From: JAAGZL01 sp050291365
GTDB taxonomy: Bacteria > Pseudomonadota > Gammaproteobacteria > Chromatiales > Chromatiaceae
Length of the DNA stretch: 64,000 nucleotides
NCBI GenBank assembly: GCA_050291365.1
Contig: JBNKJS010000029.1
Location: forward strand, 20,610-84,609
Reading direction: 5' to 3'
In this document: positions 26,933 to 35,723 of the stretch, piece after piece
Layout: every line of letters starts with the position of its first letter
How positions within the stretch are numbered: position 1 is the first letter of the stretch
The notes under the pieces: generated by a model
What the model was told of the DNA's origin: nothing
The model's database searches: none
The model's input: only the letters and a program-made list of their open reading frames with translations
Translations under genes and position numbers: made by a program

Positions 26933-28120
26933 TCAACTACCTGGAACAGGTATTCTCACCCAGATCGGCATGTGATCAGACACATCTGCCTTGCTACTGG
27001 AAAAGATTTTATTGATCTGAGATTTACTCAACTGATAAAAGCTCTTTCCATATATAGCCTGCGCGAACAACTCAGGGAAATCGAACACACCATAGTCAAA
27101 ACCATTAAGACCTAACTGTCCTGCCTGCCTGTTATGATCCTCATGGGGCAAACCTGTCTCATCCTTATCTATAAAAAACGCCACATGATCAAACGATTCA
27201 CTCTTTCTGGCATTTGTATTAAACAGCATATTTTGATCTGGATGAATATCCAGAAATGGAAAATTCACCCGCGAGGCACTATCACCTGTAAGCAGATTAC
27301 TGTTCAACTCTATCAGCAGCTTAACAATATCTGAGTAACGACTTTCTGGGCTCTCAAAATCCATATTCAGATCACCAAACAGAATCATATTTTTGTAATA
27401 CATATGTTTAGATTGCTTGGCCCGTTGAACCAACCACTCAAGCAGTGCAAAAAACTCCCTAGTCCGCTCTAGCTTGCTCTTCCCGTAAAGCAGATGGGCA
27501 TTTATCGCAAGAAACTCTATCGGATCAACACTACCCTTACCTTTTATGGAGAAGGCCGCACAGAGAGGCGTACGGATAAAAGTGAGAAACTTTGGATGTT
27601 CAACATCACTCAGGCCATGCTTCTTTTTCCCCTGCTGCTCTCTCCTCTTATTGGTCTCATCGAACTCCTCAAAAAACTCCTTCCATGCATCAATGTCCTG
27701 TTTTAGTTTACTTATGACTACAGAGCGGTCATATGTAATATCAGATGTAAGCTCCTTTAGCTCAACCCTATCCGGGCGATAGAGAAAGGCAAGCCTCTCT
27801 TTTAAACCCCGCGCCCCAGGAACAGCGCCCGTGGTATCAGAAACAATCAACTGATAACTCGGCCCAAGCTCTTTTTTTAGCCTCCGAATACCAGACAAAT
27901 CATCCATAACCTCCTGAACAGCCAACAGATCAAAGCGGGACACAAACCGCTTTATGAAATCCCAACGTTTCGTATCATCGTCATCCTTACCCAACTTCAA
28001 GGCATTGAACGAACCCATGACAACAGAATCATCCCGTCTAATTGGACACCCATATCGCTTAGGGTCCTGCCTCAGTTTTGCATTGATATCTTTCCATTGC
28101 TTTTCGCTAAATTTTGGCAT
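26933..28120 (-). CDS. Endonuclease/exonuclease/phosphatase-fold protein
   Basis: This 395-residue cytosolic protein carries the conserved stations of the EEP fold: VVMGSFNALKLG (Asn), FDLLAVQEV (metal-binding Glu, near residue 82), KERLAFLYRP, INAHLLYGK, MILFGDLNMD (Asp/Asn, near 265), and a final DVSDHMPIWVRI (Asp-His, near 380). A hydrolase of phosphodiester or phosphate bonds is expected; the substrate is unknown. It is longer than DNase I-like domains because of an N-terminal segment and an insert (about 155-190, EEFDETNKRREQQGKKKHG). AGGAGG lies close to the ATG. It marks the start of the AT-rich island and has no operon partner. Confidence 0.85.
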   Translation of the reverse strand: MPKFSEKQWKDINAKLRQDPKRYGCPIRRDDSVVMGSFNALKLGKDDDDTKRWDFIKRFVSRFDLLAVQEVMDDLSGIRRLKKELGPSYQLIVSDTTGAVPGARGLKERLAFLYRPDRVELKELTSDITYDRSVVISKLKQDIDAWKEFFEEFDETNKRREQQGKKKHGLSDVEHPKFLTFIRTPLCAAFSIKGKGSVDPIEFLAINAHLLYGKSKLERTREFFALLEWLVQRAKQSKHMYYKNMILFGDLNMDFESPESRYSDIVKLLIELNSNLLTGDSASRVNFPFLDIHPDQNMLFNTNARKSESFDHVAFFIDKDETGLPHEDHNRQAGQLGLNGFDYGVFDFPELFAQAIYGKSFYQLSKSQINKIFSSSKADVSDHMPIWVRIPVPGS

Positions 28121-28282
28121 CTTTCCTCCTGAAACTGTATGGGGTATAAAAATCCAGGTTAGAACATTTAATCATTTATGATTATCCGATGTGACTTGCC
28201 AATTACTGCTTGCGACCCTAAGCGGACATTAAGTCTAAATAATATAGTGTATAGCTGGGCCTAATAACCTGAGTCAGGTTTT

Positions 28283-29974
28283 TTACCAAGTTATTAATTC
28301 AATATCCGGTTTTCTATCTTTTGTACTAATAATCACCTCGAATCGGTGAGAGCAATTTGTCGTACACCGAAATGTGACAGTAAACTCATCATCGACCGTA
28401 GTTGTTATTTTTTCACCATGTGGTCTACCGAATGCTGCTAGTATTGCATTCCACAAACCGCGCTGCGCGCCGTTATTCATAAACGTGTGCTCCGCGTACT
28501 CATCCAGTTCTGATACGTCAATACCGATAATATCTTTACGAGGGATGCGATCAAATTTATCGTAAGGGATGTTTTTCTTGTCACATGTCTTCATCGCAAT
28601 CCGCTCCAGTGTTGCAATCAGTGGATCATAGACATTGCGGGCCAAAGATATCCGTTTCTCGCATTCCTCAATATAATCGCTCATTTGTGATCTTAGATAT
28701 GCAGCAATTTCAACTCGATCATCTCTATCATTAATTGCCTCATAGGCATTCTGACCCTTATGGTTCTTTAGTCGAGGCGAGATGCCATTTTCGATTATCA
28801 ATTTTGTGATTTCCAATCTATTGTCTTCAACTGCATGATGAAGCAATCTGGCCTGCCTTTTAATATCTAGCTTATCTACATCAAGAAAACTATCGAATGA
28901 TTCACTGTCATCAACATCAATCGCCTGATGGAGTCTAGTTCCCAGGCTACTCATATCATAATAATCATCCGGAATTCTGTAGCTGTCGATACCATAAGAC
29001 CCTACTAGGTCAATCATGTTTGGGTTATCTCTAACCGCCCACATGGCATTAACGCCATTCTTACTAACATGATGGATATCGGCACCCAAATCCGTATATT
29101 TTTTGATAATCCGAATTGCATTTTTATGTGCTTTATTCCCAAAGAAGCTGATAATAGTGAATAGAGGAGTGTAACCATCTTTTCCCTCATGATTAATATT
29201 GGCACCAGCCTTAACCAGCGGTGTAACCATATCACGCCATGGAATAAACTCAGCGGCAAGATTAATAGGGGCATTTCCTTGCTCATCTACCTGATTCACA
29301 TTGATTCCGGCCTTGATAAGGAATAAGTTAAACTCCTTTTTTAATTCTGCTTTTATTGCAATGTGTAATAAGTTGGACCCCTTAATGGCTTCAACATACT
29401 TATTGTGGTCACCGCAATTGATGGTGACAGTGGTTGTATTATTAATCGTCTCGTTGATATCTGCTCCACGCAACAGCGCCAGTTTCATCAATTCTAAATC
29501 CATTGTTCCAAAGAGATAAAATAGAATCGGTATACCACCGCCTGAAGTGTCGAGGTTTAGCTGCTCATCTTGTAGCAGTTGTTCAACTTTTTTGTACTGC
29601 TTGTTGATTAGAGCAAAATAGAGGTCTAATTGTTTTGATTGCCGCCTTATACCAGATATGACCTTTTTCTTAGTGGATTTTTGGCCATCTACAAGATATA
29701 TTTTCTCCTTCTCAGCTACCTGTGTGAAATCATTTTCCACTAACAGATATCGTGGATTCCAGCTTCGCAATACTGAGATTAGACTGTCAGTATTAAAAAG
29801 ACTGCCACCAACAATCCTGACACGCATTCCATTATCGAAAATATCTTGCTCTTCTATGTCGTATGAACCGACTTCATCAAGCATCCTCTCAGAGTCATCG
29901 AATAGGTTCTTTATTCCATTTATTACTTCTTTGTTATCGTCATAGAACACAATTTCACTATATGTTTCTGACAT
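28283..29974 (-). CDS. Ankyrin-repeat protein
   Basis: The 563-residue protein has an N-terminal region of about 120 residues without a known domain. A run of ankyrin-like repeats follows (about 130-430): LELMKLALLRGADINE, SNLLHIAIKAELKKEFNLFLIKAGINVNQVDEQGNAPINLAAEF, VTPLVKAGANINHEGKDGYTPLF, YTDLGADIHHVSKNGVNAMW, ARLLHHAVEDNRLEITKLIIENGI. The C-terminal 130 residues (ECEKRISLARNVYDPLIATLE...) are unassigned and end in a beta-rich stretch with a Cys pair. No signal peptide is seen. Ankyrin proteins of this size in accessory islands are often protein-interaction factors or toxin/immunity partners, but nothing proves that here. GGAG precedes the ATG. Confidence 0.75.
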   Translation of the reverse strand: MSETYSEIVFYDDNKEVINGIKNLFDDSERMLDEVGSYDIEEQDIFDNGMRVRIVGGSLFNTDSLISVLRSWNPRYLLVENDFTQVAEKEKIYLVDGQKSTKKKVISGIRRQSKQLDLYFALINKQYKKVEQLLQDEQLNLDTSGGGIPILFYLFGTMDLELMKLALLRGADINETINNTTTVTINCGDHNKYVEAIKGSNLLHIAIKAELKKEFNLFLIKAGINVNQVDEQGNAPINLAAEFIPWRDMVTPLVKAGANINHEGKDGYTPLFTIISFFGNKAHKNAIRIIKKYTDLGADIHHVSKNGVNAMWAVRDNPNMIDLVGSYGIDSYRIPDDYYDMSSLGTRLHQAIDVDDSESFDSFLDVDKLDIKRQARLLHHAVEDNRLEITKLIIENGISPRLKNHKGQNAYEAINDRDDRVEIAAYLRSQMSDYIEECEKRISLARNVYDPLIATLERIAMKTCDKKNIPYDKFDRIPRKDIIGIDVSELDEYAEHTFMNNGAQRGLWNAILAAFGRPHGEKITTTVDDEFTVTFRCTTNCSHRFEVIISTKDRKPDIELITW

Positions 29975-30072
29975 AGTGTGACTCCAAAAGTAAAAAAGTT
30001 ACGTTTCTTATTAAATATTTGGAGGAATTAATAGAGTTAACTCAATCGTTTCTGTCAAGACGATCTCCTTTG

Positions 30073-30220
30073 TGAGAACGATTCCTGCCTTATATTTATA
30101 CCCTGTTGTGAGCACAGGATATCAGCCTAACTGCTTCCAATAAAGCACTCCCTTAATGTCTCTTTTGTGCCGTTCAGTGCCCTTTTCGGACATTAGCGCC
30201 TGGGCTATTTGCGTTGCTAG
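30073..30220. repeat. Modular intergenic repeat, copy 1
   Basis: The 5' module (TTCCTGCCTTATATTTATACCC ... GGATATCAG ... AATAAAGCACTCCCTTAATGTC) is shared with copies 3, 4, 6 and 7. The 3' module (30188-30220, GACATTAGCGCCTGGGCTAT then TTGCGTTGCTAG) is shared with copy 2 only. It separates the ankyrin and beta-propeller genes, and the 3' module ends five bases from the beta-propeller stop. Confidence 0.7.
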
Positions 30221-30224
30221 CAAA

Positions 30225-31769
30225 TTAATGCGCTGCTCGTTCCGCCAGAAACTCCTCTATATCTATTTGTTCCCCTTCCTTATCCCACTCCGATTTCGGC
30301 AGGAATTTAGGCTGTACTTTTAATAGCGGAACATCAGTTGGAAATAACTTTAATGACCTAAATGTTGATTCATTACTATCCATTGACTCGCTAAGCTCTG
30401 CGATCTCAAGCTCAATGGTTTTTATCTCATGTTCATCAAATCCCGATGGGTCTAATACAACATTTATGACTCCATTATGCTTCTTGTCCACCCAGTCTGT
30501 TTTCACAGAATAGTCATCTTTTGTCGTTTGCCGGAGTTCCGTCGCCAACTCTTTTACCATTACTTCTGCATATCCTGTTGCCTCATAGACATGATCAGTA
30601 TCGATGCAAATACTGTATGCATGCTCATCTATTAGGTTTGGAACGATTCGGTGCTGTATTTCCGGCATTGGCATAAAGGCTATTTGATCTTGCGGCTTAT
30701 ATAGGGAAAGATCTATCATCATTAACGCCCTAATATCGTATATATTGAGCTTGTAGAGAGTGACCACAAGTTTTTCTTTAGTTATTATTGGAAATGCATA
30801 ATCATTATTCTTTATAAGATACCCATCAGGTATCTGTATAGCGTGAATACATGACATGTCATCAGGAGAAAGTAGTTGGATCAAATTATCAAGCGGACTG
30901 GTGACAACGATGTAATCATCAGAAGGGTGCATCCAAACATGATTTCGTTCGTCTCGTTTTTCTTCTTCTGTAGTGTGAAGTTTTAACTCAGGGTTCTTTC
31001 TTATTAGCTCCTTCCCTGTTGTTGCATCGAGTATAAATAGATCATCAGCAGCCACGTAGATCTTATCTTCTACTATTTGGATACTGGTCGGCAGTACCTC
31101 AAACGAATATTTCCATACCTCTTTTCCTGTATGCTTTTCAGCAGAGATCACATCGAGATCAAGGCAGATAATTGCTGCATCACCATACAGGCATGGTCTT
31201 TTACTAGCTGGCGATCTATTACTACCATGAAATTCGATCTCCCACAGCTTGTCCATTTCTTGTGAAAAAGCAACATATTTCCTTGCATAATTAAAGACAC
31301 ATATAATGGTATTCTCATCCATATCAAAGCCACATATTTCAAATGGCCAGATATTTTTTACCTCTGGAGTATGATCATTTACATTTATCTCTAATAACTT
31401 ATCTTCCTTATCTATCTCAGCTATTGCGAATGTCTTACCATGCTTTTCGTAAACCACACCAATACGGCAATCAGGAGAAATATCTACAGATGATGATAAT
31501 TGATATTGATAATTTACAAGGGGTATATAAGTAGTATGTTCGGCAGACTTATATGAGAGAGGGGCTACAAAAACACCATCCGCAACAAAAGAAGCGAAAT
31601 ACTCCTCACCAATCGGATTACATAACAATGATGACAAACGCTTTCCATCCCAAAGGCAAACCTGTGTTCCAATATCAATTGCAATAGCTGACTCAGAAAC
31701 ATACGATTTATTTATTGACACATCAATTCGTAAAACTGATATTGATTGAATATCACGCTTTAACACCAT
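30225..31769 (-). CDS. PQQ/quinoprotein-like beta-propeller protein of unknown role
   Basis: The 514-residue protein lacks a signal peptide and is built of beta-strand repeats resembling PQQ-like or WD-type blades: SAIAIDIGTQVCLWDG, GDAAIICLDLDVISAEKHTGKEVWKYSF, DKIYVAADDLFILDATTGKELIRK, DYIVVTSPLDNLIQLLSPDD. The phrase pairs DLDVISAEKHTGKEVWKY and DDLFILDATTGKEL are the typical blade ends. The last 90 residues (about 425-514) are charged and helical. It is cytoplasmic, so a dehydrogenase role is unlikely and a binding scaffold more likely. GAAGGAGA precedes the ATG. Both ends abut intergenic repeats. Confidence 0.65.
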   Translation of the reverse strand: MVLKRDIQSISVLRIDVSINKSYVSESAIAIDIGTQVCLWDGKRLSSLLCNPIGEEYFASFVADGVFVAPLSYKSAEHTTYIPLVNYQYQLSSSVDISPDCRIGVVYEKHGKTFAIAEIDKEDKLLEINVNDHTPEVKNIWPFEICGFDMDENTIICVFNYARKYVAFSQEMDKLWEIEFHGSNRSPASKRPCLYGDAAIICLDLDVISAEKHTGKEVWKYSFEVLPTSIQIVEDKIYVAADDLFILDATTGKELIRKNPELKLHTTEEEKRDERNHVWMHPSDDYIVVTSPLDNLIQLLSPDDMSCIHAIQIPDGYLIKNNDYAFPIITKEKLVVTLYKLNIYDIRALMMIDLSLYKPQDQIAFMPMPEIQHRIVPNLIDEHAYSICIDTDHVYEATGYAEVMVKELATELRQTTKDDYSVKTDWVDKKHNGVINVVLDPSGFDEHEIKTIELEIAELSESMDSNESTFRSLKLFPTDVPLLKVQPKFLPKSEWDKEGEQIDIEEFLAERAAH

Positions 31770-31807
31770 CTAAACCTTATCTCCTTCATATGATTACTAA
31801 TCTATCG

Positions 31808-31910
31808 AGAAAAAGGGGACGTATTTTTACTTCTTAGCAATTCTTTATCCTGCCTTGTACCGTTGAGTGCCCTTTACAGACATTAGCGCCTGGGCTATTT
31901 GCGTTGCTAG
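31808..31910. repeat. Modular intergenic repeat, copy 2
   Basis: It starts with GAAAAAGGGGACGTATTT and contains CCTGCCTTGTACCGTTGAGTG. It ends with the same 32-base 3' module as copy 1 (31879-31910), with identical sequence over those bases. Confidence 0.7.
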
Positions 31911-31940
31911 GCGTCATTTTTGATGAACTTATTAAAAGAG

Positions 31941-32996
31941 CTACGAAAGCTTTTTCTCCATTTCAGTGATAACCTTCGCTGGAATACAATACTCGCTTCC
32001 CCAATATTGATTCCATTTTAATGCATACTTGATAAGCAATGGGTCCGCATATGGCATGATAATGTAATAAAGGCTTTCAGGTCGTTCGTATTCCGCCACG
32101 ACATTAAAGACTGTGAAATAACCTTCTTCTCTAGTTTCGTCACACTCATCCAGTTTTGAAATTATGGGTTTATAGCCAAACGAATCTGTATTAGATACAA
32201 AGTTAGGAGTAACGCCGTTTTCAAGGAGCATCTTTACTATTTCTGCCTTGGTCTCATTTTCTTGTTCACTTTGACCGGCAGAGGCATTGATGGCCCTTAC
32301 TAGAATTGGCTTGTTTGCAACAACTCGATTCAAATCAAATCCACATGCAATCACAAGCTCTAAAAGACTGAGTGTTTCATCCTTAAGAGTCAAATCGCCA
32401 TACTCGCAAATATAGGTAAATGCGTCTTCGTTATAGCCTGTGACAAAGTTGATGTTCTTACATCCCTTAATTTTGGGTATATACTCGTCTATTGGTTGGT
32501 TATCCTCCAATCTACTGGACACCTCTCCAAATAGTTCCATGTCGTCAAAACAACCCAAGCATCCTTTCTGGATGCTTTCTGGTAAGCCTTGATGCCATTC
32601 TTTGTATTTATCTACAGGAAAATACTCTTCATCCCCGCCATCGCTATCAACATATAGCTCTGTGTATTCTCCATTCTCGCATTTCAAGTAATACTCAAAA
32701 CCTTCACCAGAATTATAGAAGCACCAAAAAGTTGTTGCGTTTATATTTGCTAATACGTTTTTGTGAAATTCGATAATGGTTTCAAACTCAACCGACTCTA
32801 TTGAGAAGTGATGAATCATCTTGTCTGAGTAGGGTATGTCGTCATGCTTCTGAATTCTTATAAGCTCTGGGTAATTACTAGCATCTGACTGATTACAGGC
32901 GGATATCAACCCAGAGACAATTGAACTATCGTCTGAGTTAATAAGATTATTAATATCCTGATGGCTACTACACATATAGAGATCTGCATTTTCCAT
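31941..32996 (-). CDS. Hypothetical protein with ankyrin-like C-terminal segment
   Basis: I do not recognise the first 190 residues of this 351-residue protein; they are acidic (DGGDEEYFPVDKY) and probably alpha/beta. From about residue 190 two or three ankyrin-like helix pairs appear: DETLSLLELVIACGFDLNRVVANKPILVRAINA and AEIVKMLLENGVTPNFVSNTDSFGYKPIISKL. No signal peptide or membrane helix is present. AAGGAC precedes the ATG at 32996 by about seven bases. It lies among other ankyrin and orphan genes of the island and has no operon partner. Confidence 0.6.
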   Translation of the reverse strand: MENADLYMCSSHQDINNLINSDDSSIVSGLISACNQSDASNYPELIRIQKHDDIPYSDKMIHHFSIESVEFETIIEFHKNVLANINATTFWCFYNSGEGFEYYLKCENGEYTELYVDSDGGDEEYFPVDKYKEWHQGLPESIQKGCLGCFDDMELFGEVSSRLEDNQPIDEYIPKIKGCKNINFVTGYNEDAFTYICEYGDLTLKDETLSLLELVIACGFDLNRVVANKPILVRAINASAGQSEQENETKAEIVKMLLENGVTPNFVSNTDSFGYKPIISKLDECDETREEGYFTVFNVVAEYERPESLYYIIMPYADPLLIKYALKWNQYWGSEYCIPAKVITEMEKKLS

Positions 32997-33165
32997 AAGT
33001 ATTGTCCTTTGGTTATATTAAATAACTAACCTTTTCTCTTGGATTTCTTTTAACAAGTGATTGTGTGGCTGGAGACAATATTGTGATACTCAGCTAACAG
33101 CAATATAGTGTTAAGCAGCCAGATGGTTATTCGTTTTTAGATATCCCCTTGGATGAATTCCATCG

Positions 33166-33318
33166 AGAGAACGCATCCTGCCTTATATTTATACCCTACT
33201 TTCTACAAAGAATATCACCCCACCTCCCTTCAATAAACCCCTTTCCCAACCGTCCGCTCTGTGCCGGTTTGCGACCAAAGCAGATATCGTGTCGCTTGCA
33301 TCAATAGCCGCTGCCGAC
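33166..33318. repeat. Modular intergenic repeat, copy 3
   Basis: The 5' module (GAACGCATCCTGCCTTATAT...) is like copies 1, 6 and 7. The 3' module at 33264-33310 (CCGGTTTGCGACCAAAGCAG onward) is identical over 47 bases to 38999-39045 in copy 7. Confidence 0.75.
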
Positions 33319-33371
33319 TCATAAGAGACATTGGCGCATATCTAATTACAATTTTGGTTTATCATTATTAA

Positions 33372-33929
33372 CTATCTAGTAACGACACGGATTTCGCCGC
33401 CTCTTCGCAAACAACGCTCTACTTTTTTATATGCCTTCTCAATTATTGGTGTAAAGGTATTTGGCATAAACCTTTTGAAGGCAACATCAGTACACACAAA
33501 CTGTAAAAATACTGCTTCATTCGCGAATGCTCTTTGCTTGCCTGGACTCCAGGTTTGTCGATGATAGTTAGGGTGATGAAGGGAGCCCCTGGTTTTAATT
33601 AGGTGTAATAGAATATCTTCTAGAGAGCTAGTATTTATTTTTGATAAAAACGATTCCGAAACAATTTGATCAACAAGGCCGTTGCTAATCGTTTTGTTAA
33701 TGGCGCTAGTCAATTCTTTGGAGCTCATGAAAGCTTCAAGCGCTTTATGCTTGCTTGATTTTCCTTTGCCATAAAGGTATTCAAGAAAAAAATAGAGATT
33801 ATAAAACGCCTCAATATATCTTCGTGCGCTAGCATCATTACTACCTCTGGAATAAAAAGTAATTGCTGGGTCATGCTTTTTTACTATGCATCCAGTTAGT
33901 ACTGACCGAATGAATAGAGGCATAGTCAA
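33372..33929 (-). CDS. HEPN-like hypothetical protein, probably 5'-truncated
   Basis: The 185-residue reading has a helical layout (YIEAFYNLYFFLEYLYG, IEKAYKKVERCL) and the motif KTRGSLHHPN near residue 112, an R-x4-H pattern seen in HEPN/Apea-type RNases. Start choices are TTG at 33929 or ATG at 33923, and neither has a good ribosome binding site. The same frame stays open about 100 bases further upstream with coding-like sequence (ESRSTEWAKDYYLVGEDNN) and then runs straight into the GGGGAC repeat at 34025. It therefore looks like a gene whose 5' end was removed when the repeat arrived. Function and activity are uncertain. Confidence 0.5.
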   Translation of the reverse strand: MTMPLFIRSVLTGCIVKKHDPAITFYSRGSNDASARRYIEAFYNLYFFLEYLYGKGKSSKHKALEAFMSSKELTSAINKTISNGLVDQIVSESFLSKINTSSLEDILLHLIKTRGSLHHPNYHRQTWSPGKQRAFANEAVFLQFVCTDVAFKRFMPNTFTPIIEKAYKKVERCLRRGGEIRVVTR

Positions 33930-34024
33930 TTCTTTTGTATTTTGAAAAAAATGTTTGTCCTTATTAAGGTTATTGTCCTCACCTACAAGATAATAGTCTT
34001 TTGCCCACTCTGTTGAACGACTTT

Positions 34025-34190
34025 CAAAAAAGGGGACGCATTTATTTTAAAGCTGCCTCCTGCCTTATTCTTATACCTTCTATCCATCAAGGTTATCAGA
34101 CAAACATGCTCCAATAAAGCCTTGGCCAAAGGTCTGCTTGGTGCCGATAGTGACTATTCGTTTGCGTCCGACCCATAGTGGTCCTTAGCT
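34025..34190. repeat. Modular intergenic repeat, copy 4
   Basis: The outer end is AAAAAAGGGGACGCATTTAT (34025-34044). The 5' module has TCCTGCCTTATTCTTATACC. The 3' module (GTGCCGATAGTGACTATTCG then TTTGCGTCCGACCC) resembles 37841-37870 in copy 6 and 61120-61165 near the right end of the window. Confidence 0.7.
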
Positions 34191-34230
34191 CCGTATTAAC
34201 CAGAAAAAATAAATGCGCCCACTTTCCTTG

Positions 34231-34307
34231 ATAATTGTTTGTATAGCTGCCTCATTCTTAGGATAAAACATTGGCAGATTACGCTTCGTTAATCCGCCTT
34301 ACGACCA
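34231..34307. repeat. 77-bp hairpin-bearing direct repeat, copy A
   Basis: It is similar throughout to 34840-34916. Each copy carries an inverted repeat of the GGCGGATTACGC...AATCCGCC kind (here 34273-34298). The stop codon of the gene at 34289-34759 lies inside this repeat (reading GGTCGTAAGGCGGATTAA). Confidence 0.65.
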
Positions 34308-34759
34308 TCATATATTTGTGGATCCTTTATGGTTGTAACAGCTTCAGAATAACTCATTGAAAACCGCGAATAATGTAACAACCAATATGCAATTATGGCG
34401 ATTGCGGGATCAAATACAGCTAATATAAGCCAAAATATTGGACGTATACCTAGGAATACCCATTCACGAGATTTGCTATCTTTAAATATATAGAGCCCAA
34501 TTAAAAGCCCTAAACCATAGTACAAGACCCACCATGCCCAAGGCCAAAGAACACTGAAAATACCAAGTGATATACCTGCTGATTCATGAATTTTAGCAAC
34601 TCTAGATTGATCTGTTATTGTTTGTGTAGCCCGACTAATGCAAAGTTCTTTTTCATCTGCATTTGAGATTCCTTGGCATACATACATAGCAAGGCTGGTA
34701 TTTTCTGCTTGCGCAATAGAAGAAATAAGCAGAACAGCTATTATGACAATTCGTTTCAT
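34289..34759 (-). CDS. Small exported/membrane hypothetical protein
   Basis: This 156-residue protein starts with a signal peptide or first helix (MKRIVIIAVLLISSIAQAE). A Cys-containing segment follows (YVCQGISNADEKELCISRATQ), then three hydrophobic helices (GIFSVLWPWAWWVLYYGLGLLIGLYIF, VFLGIRPIFWLILAVF, AIAIIAYWLLHY). Family unknown. I chose the ATG at 34759. It lies ten bases from an attC-like box and has no Shine-Dalgarno sequence, like the cassette ORFs at 40-42 kb. The 3' end is contributed by a 77-bp repeat. Confidence 0.55.
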   Translation of the reverse strand: MKRIVIIAVLLISSIAQAENTSLAMYVCQGISNADEKELCISRATQTITDQSRVAKIHESAGISLGIFSVLWPWAWWVLYYGLGLLIGLYIFKDSKSREWVFLGIRPIFWLILAVFDPAIAIIAYWLLHYSRFSMSYSEAVTTIKDPQIYDGRKAD

Positions 34760-34768
34760 TTTTTTAAC

Positions 34769-34815
34769 TCTAATAGTTACTAAACGAACAGACTGCGGGG
34801 CGCAATAACCAACAA
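34769..34815 (-). repeat. attC-like site (degenerate)
   Basis: CTCTAATAGTTACTAAACGA then ACAG at 34769-34792 aligns with GCCTAACAGTTACTAAACAG at 41773-41792, the end of a better attC-like site. The core box (CTCTAAT for GCCTAAC) has drifted and I cannot place the opposite core with confidence. Confidence 0.35.
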
Positions 34816-34839
34816 GCATTACGCCGCATAATTCAATCC

Positions 34840-34916
34840 ATAATTGTTTGTGTAGCTTCCCCAAACTTAGGAAAAAACATTCGGCGGATTACGCTATGCC
34901 AATCCACCTTACAGCC
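34840..34916. repeat. 77-bp hairpin-bearing direct repeat, copy B
   Basis: It is similar throughout to 34231-34307 with scattered differences. The inverted repeat is at 34882-34908. It begins directly after the stop codon of the phospholipase-like gene at 34917. The two copies bracket one small gene and its attC-like site. Confidence 0.65.
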
Positions 34917-35723
34917 CTAATAAGATGGTCTTGGAGTAGCTTGTGATTCATAATCGTTTCGTGGCCGCGGGGTTGGAGTAATAATAGGCCCAGGATCATG
35001 CACCGGCGCATTCTTTATTTTCTCGTAGTAAATATCCAGTAAATGATTTTGAGTTGCTACCGTTAATGCAATAGATTTAAGCACTTCCCAATACATACTA
35101 TTTGCTAATGTTCGACTATCATTTTTGTAAGATTCAAAAAGGTTTCTCATAGTACCGCTTATTATTCTTCTCTTATTTTTCATATATTGCATGGTCTGAT
35201 CTCGATTTAATCTAGCCATATTTTTTGAGTACTCACCAACTATAAACGGCCAATCCTTCGCGGTTGTAACCCTTCCAGACTTTAATAAATCCTCAGCCAT
35301 CTTTCTTACATATCTTCCCCTTGATTTATGAAAAAAATCATCAACAGATTTTGAAGGATCACCAAAATCCTGGACGTAATGAAAACAGTGAGCAAGGTTC
35401 TCCATAGATAAGCGATATTCTCCTGTTTTATATCGCCTAATAGCCCAATCAAAAGCACGATTTGCTCTTGATTTAGCTCTGCCATGAGTTAACTCATTTT
35501 TATTATGATCGGGATCTGTAGCTGAATGTATAAAGTCTTGCCGATATCTTGAATGTTGATAGCTAGGAAAGTTGGTTGCTTGCATAATTTTATAGAAACG
35601 ATCAGCAGAAAGCCCTGAAATCATGGGATGGATTTGCGTCCACCACGCTAAGGAAGTCAAAGGAAAGAGAAAAAACAGAATTATAAAAACTGAAACTTTT
35701 TTGATTTTATTCATCATTTCCAT
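34917..35723 (-). CDS. Secreted zinc-dependent phospholipase C / P1-nuclease-like protein
   Basis: The 268-residue protein has a signal peptide (residues about 1-26, FIILFFLFPLTSLA). Cleavage after Ala26 would leave Trp at the mature N-terminus (WWTQIHPMISG). In zinc-dependent phospholipase C and P1/S1 nucleases that N-terminal Trp is a zinc ligand. Further ligand-like positions are the His in QIHPMIS, HSATDPDHNKNELTHG, NLAHCFHYVQDFGDPSK (H...H..D) and TQNHLLDIYYEK. A Pro-rich tail (GPIITPTPRPRNDYESQATPRP) follows. A secreted phosphodiesterase is expected; phospholipid or nucleic acid as substrate cannot be decided. It is a single gene between repeats. Confidence 0.75.
   Translation of the reverse strand: MEMMNKIKKVSVFIILFFLFPLTSLAWWTQIHPMISGLSADRFYKIMQATNFPSYQHSRYRQDFIHSATDPDHNKNELTHGRAKSRANRAFDWAIRRYKTGEYRLSMENLAHCFHYVQDFGDPSKSVDDFFHKSRGRYVRKMAEDLLKSGRVTTAKDWPFIVGEYSKNMARLNRDQTMQYMKNKRRIISGTMRNLFESYKNDSRTLANSMYWEVLKSIALTVATQNHLLDIYYEKIKNAPVHDPGPIITPTPRPRNDYESQATPRPSY

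Noticed and set aside
28261..28276. AACCTGA-G-TCAGGTT with T run, plus-strand terminator shape
   Set aside because: No plus-strand gene ends here and the loop is too small unless the stem is shortened to 6 bp; on the minus strand there is no T run.
33092..33120. Further attC core (GCTAAC...TTAAGC)
   Set aside because: Resembles half of an attC site but lacks the opposite core and a stem, and no ORF start follows at the right distance.
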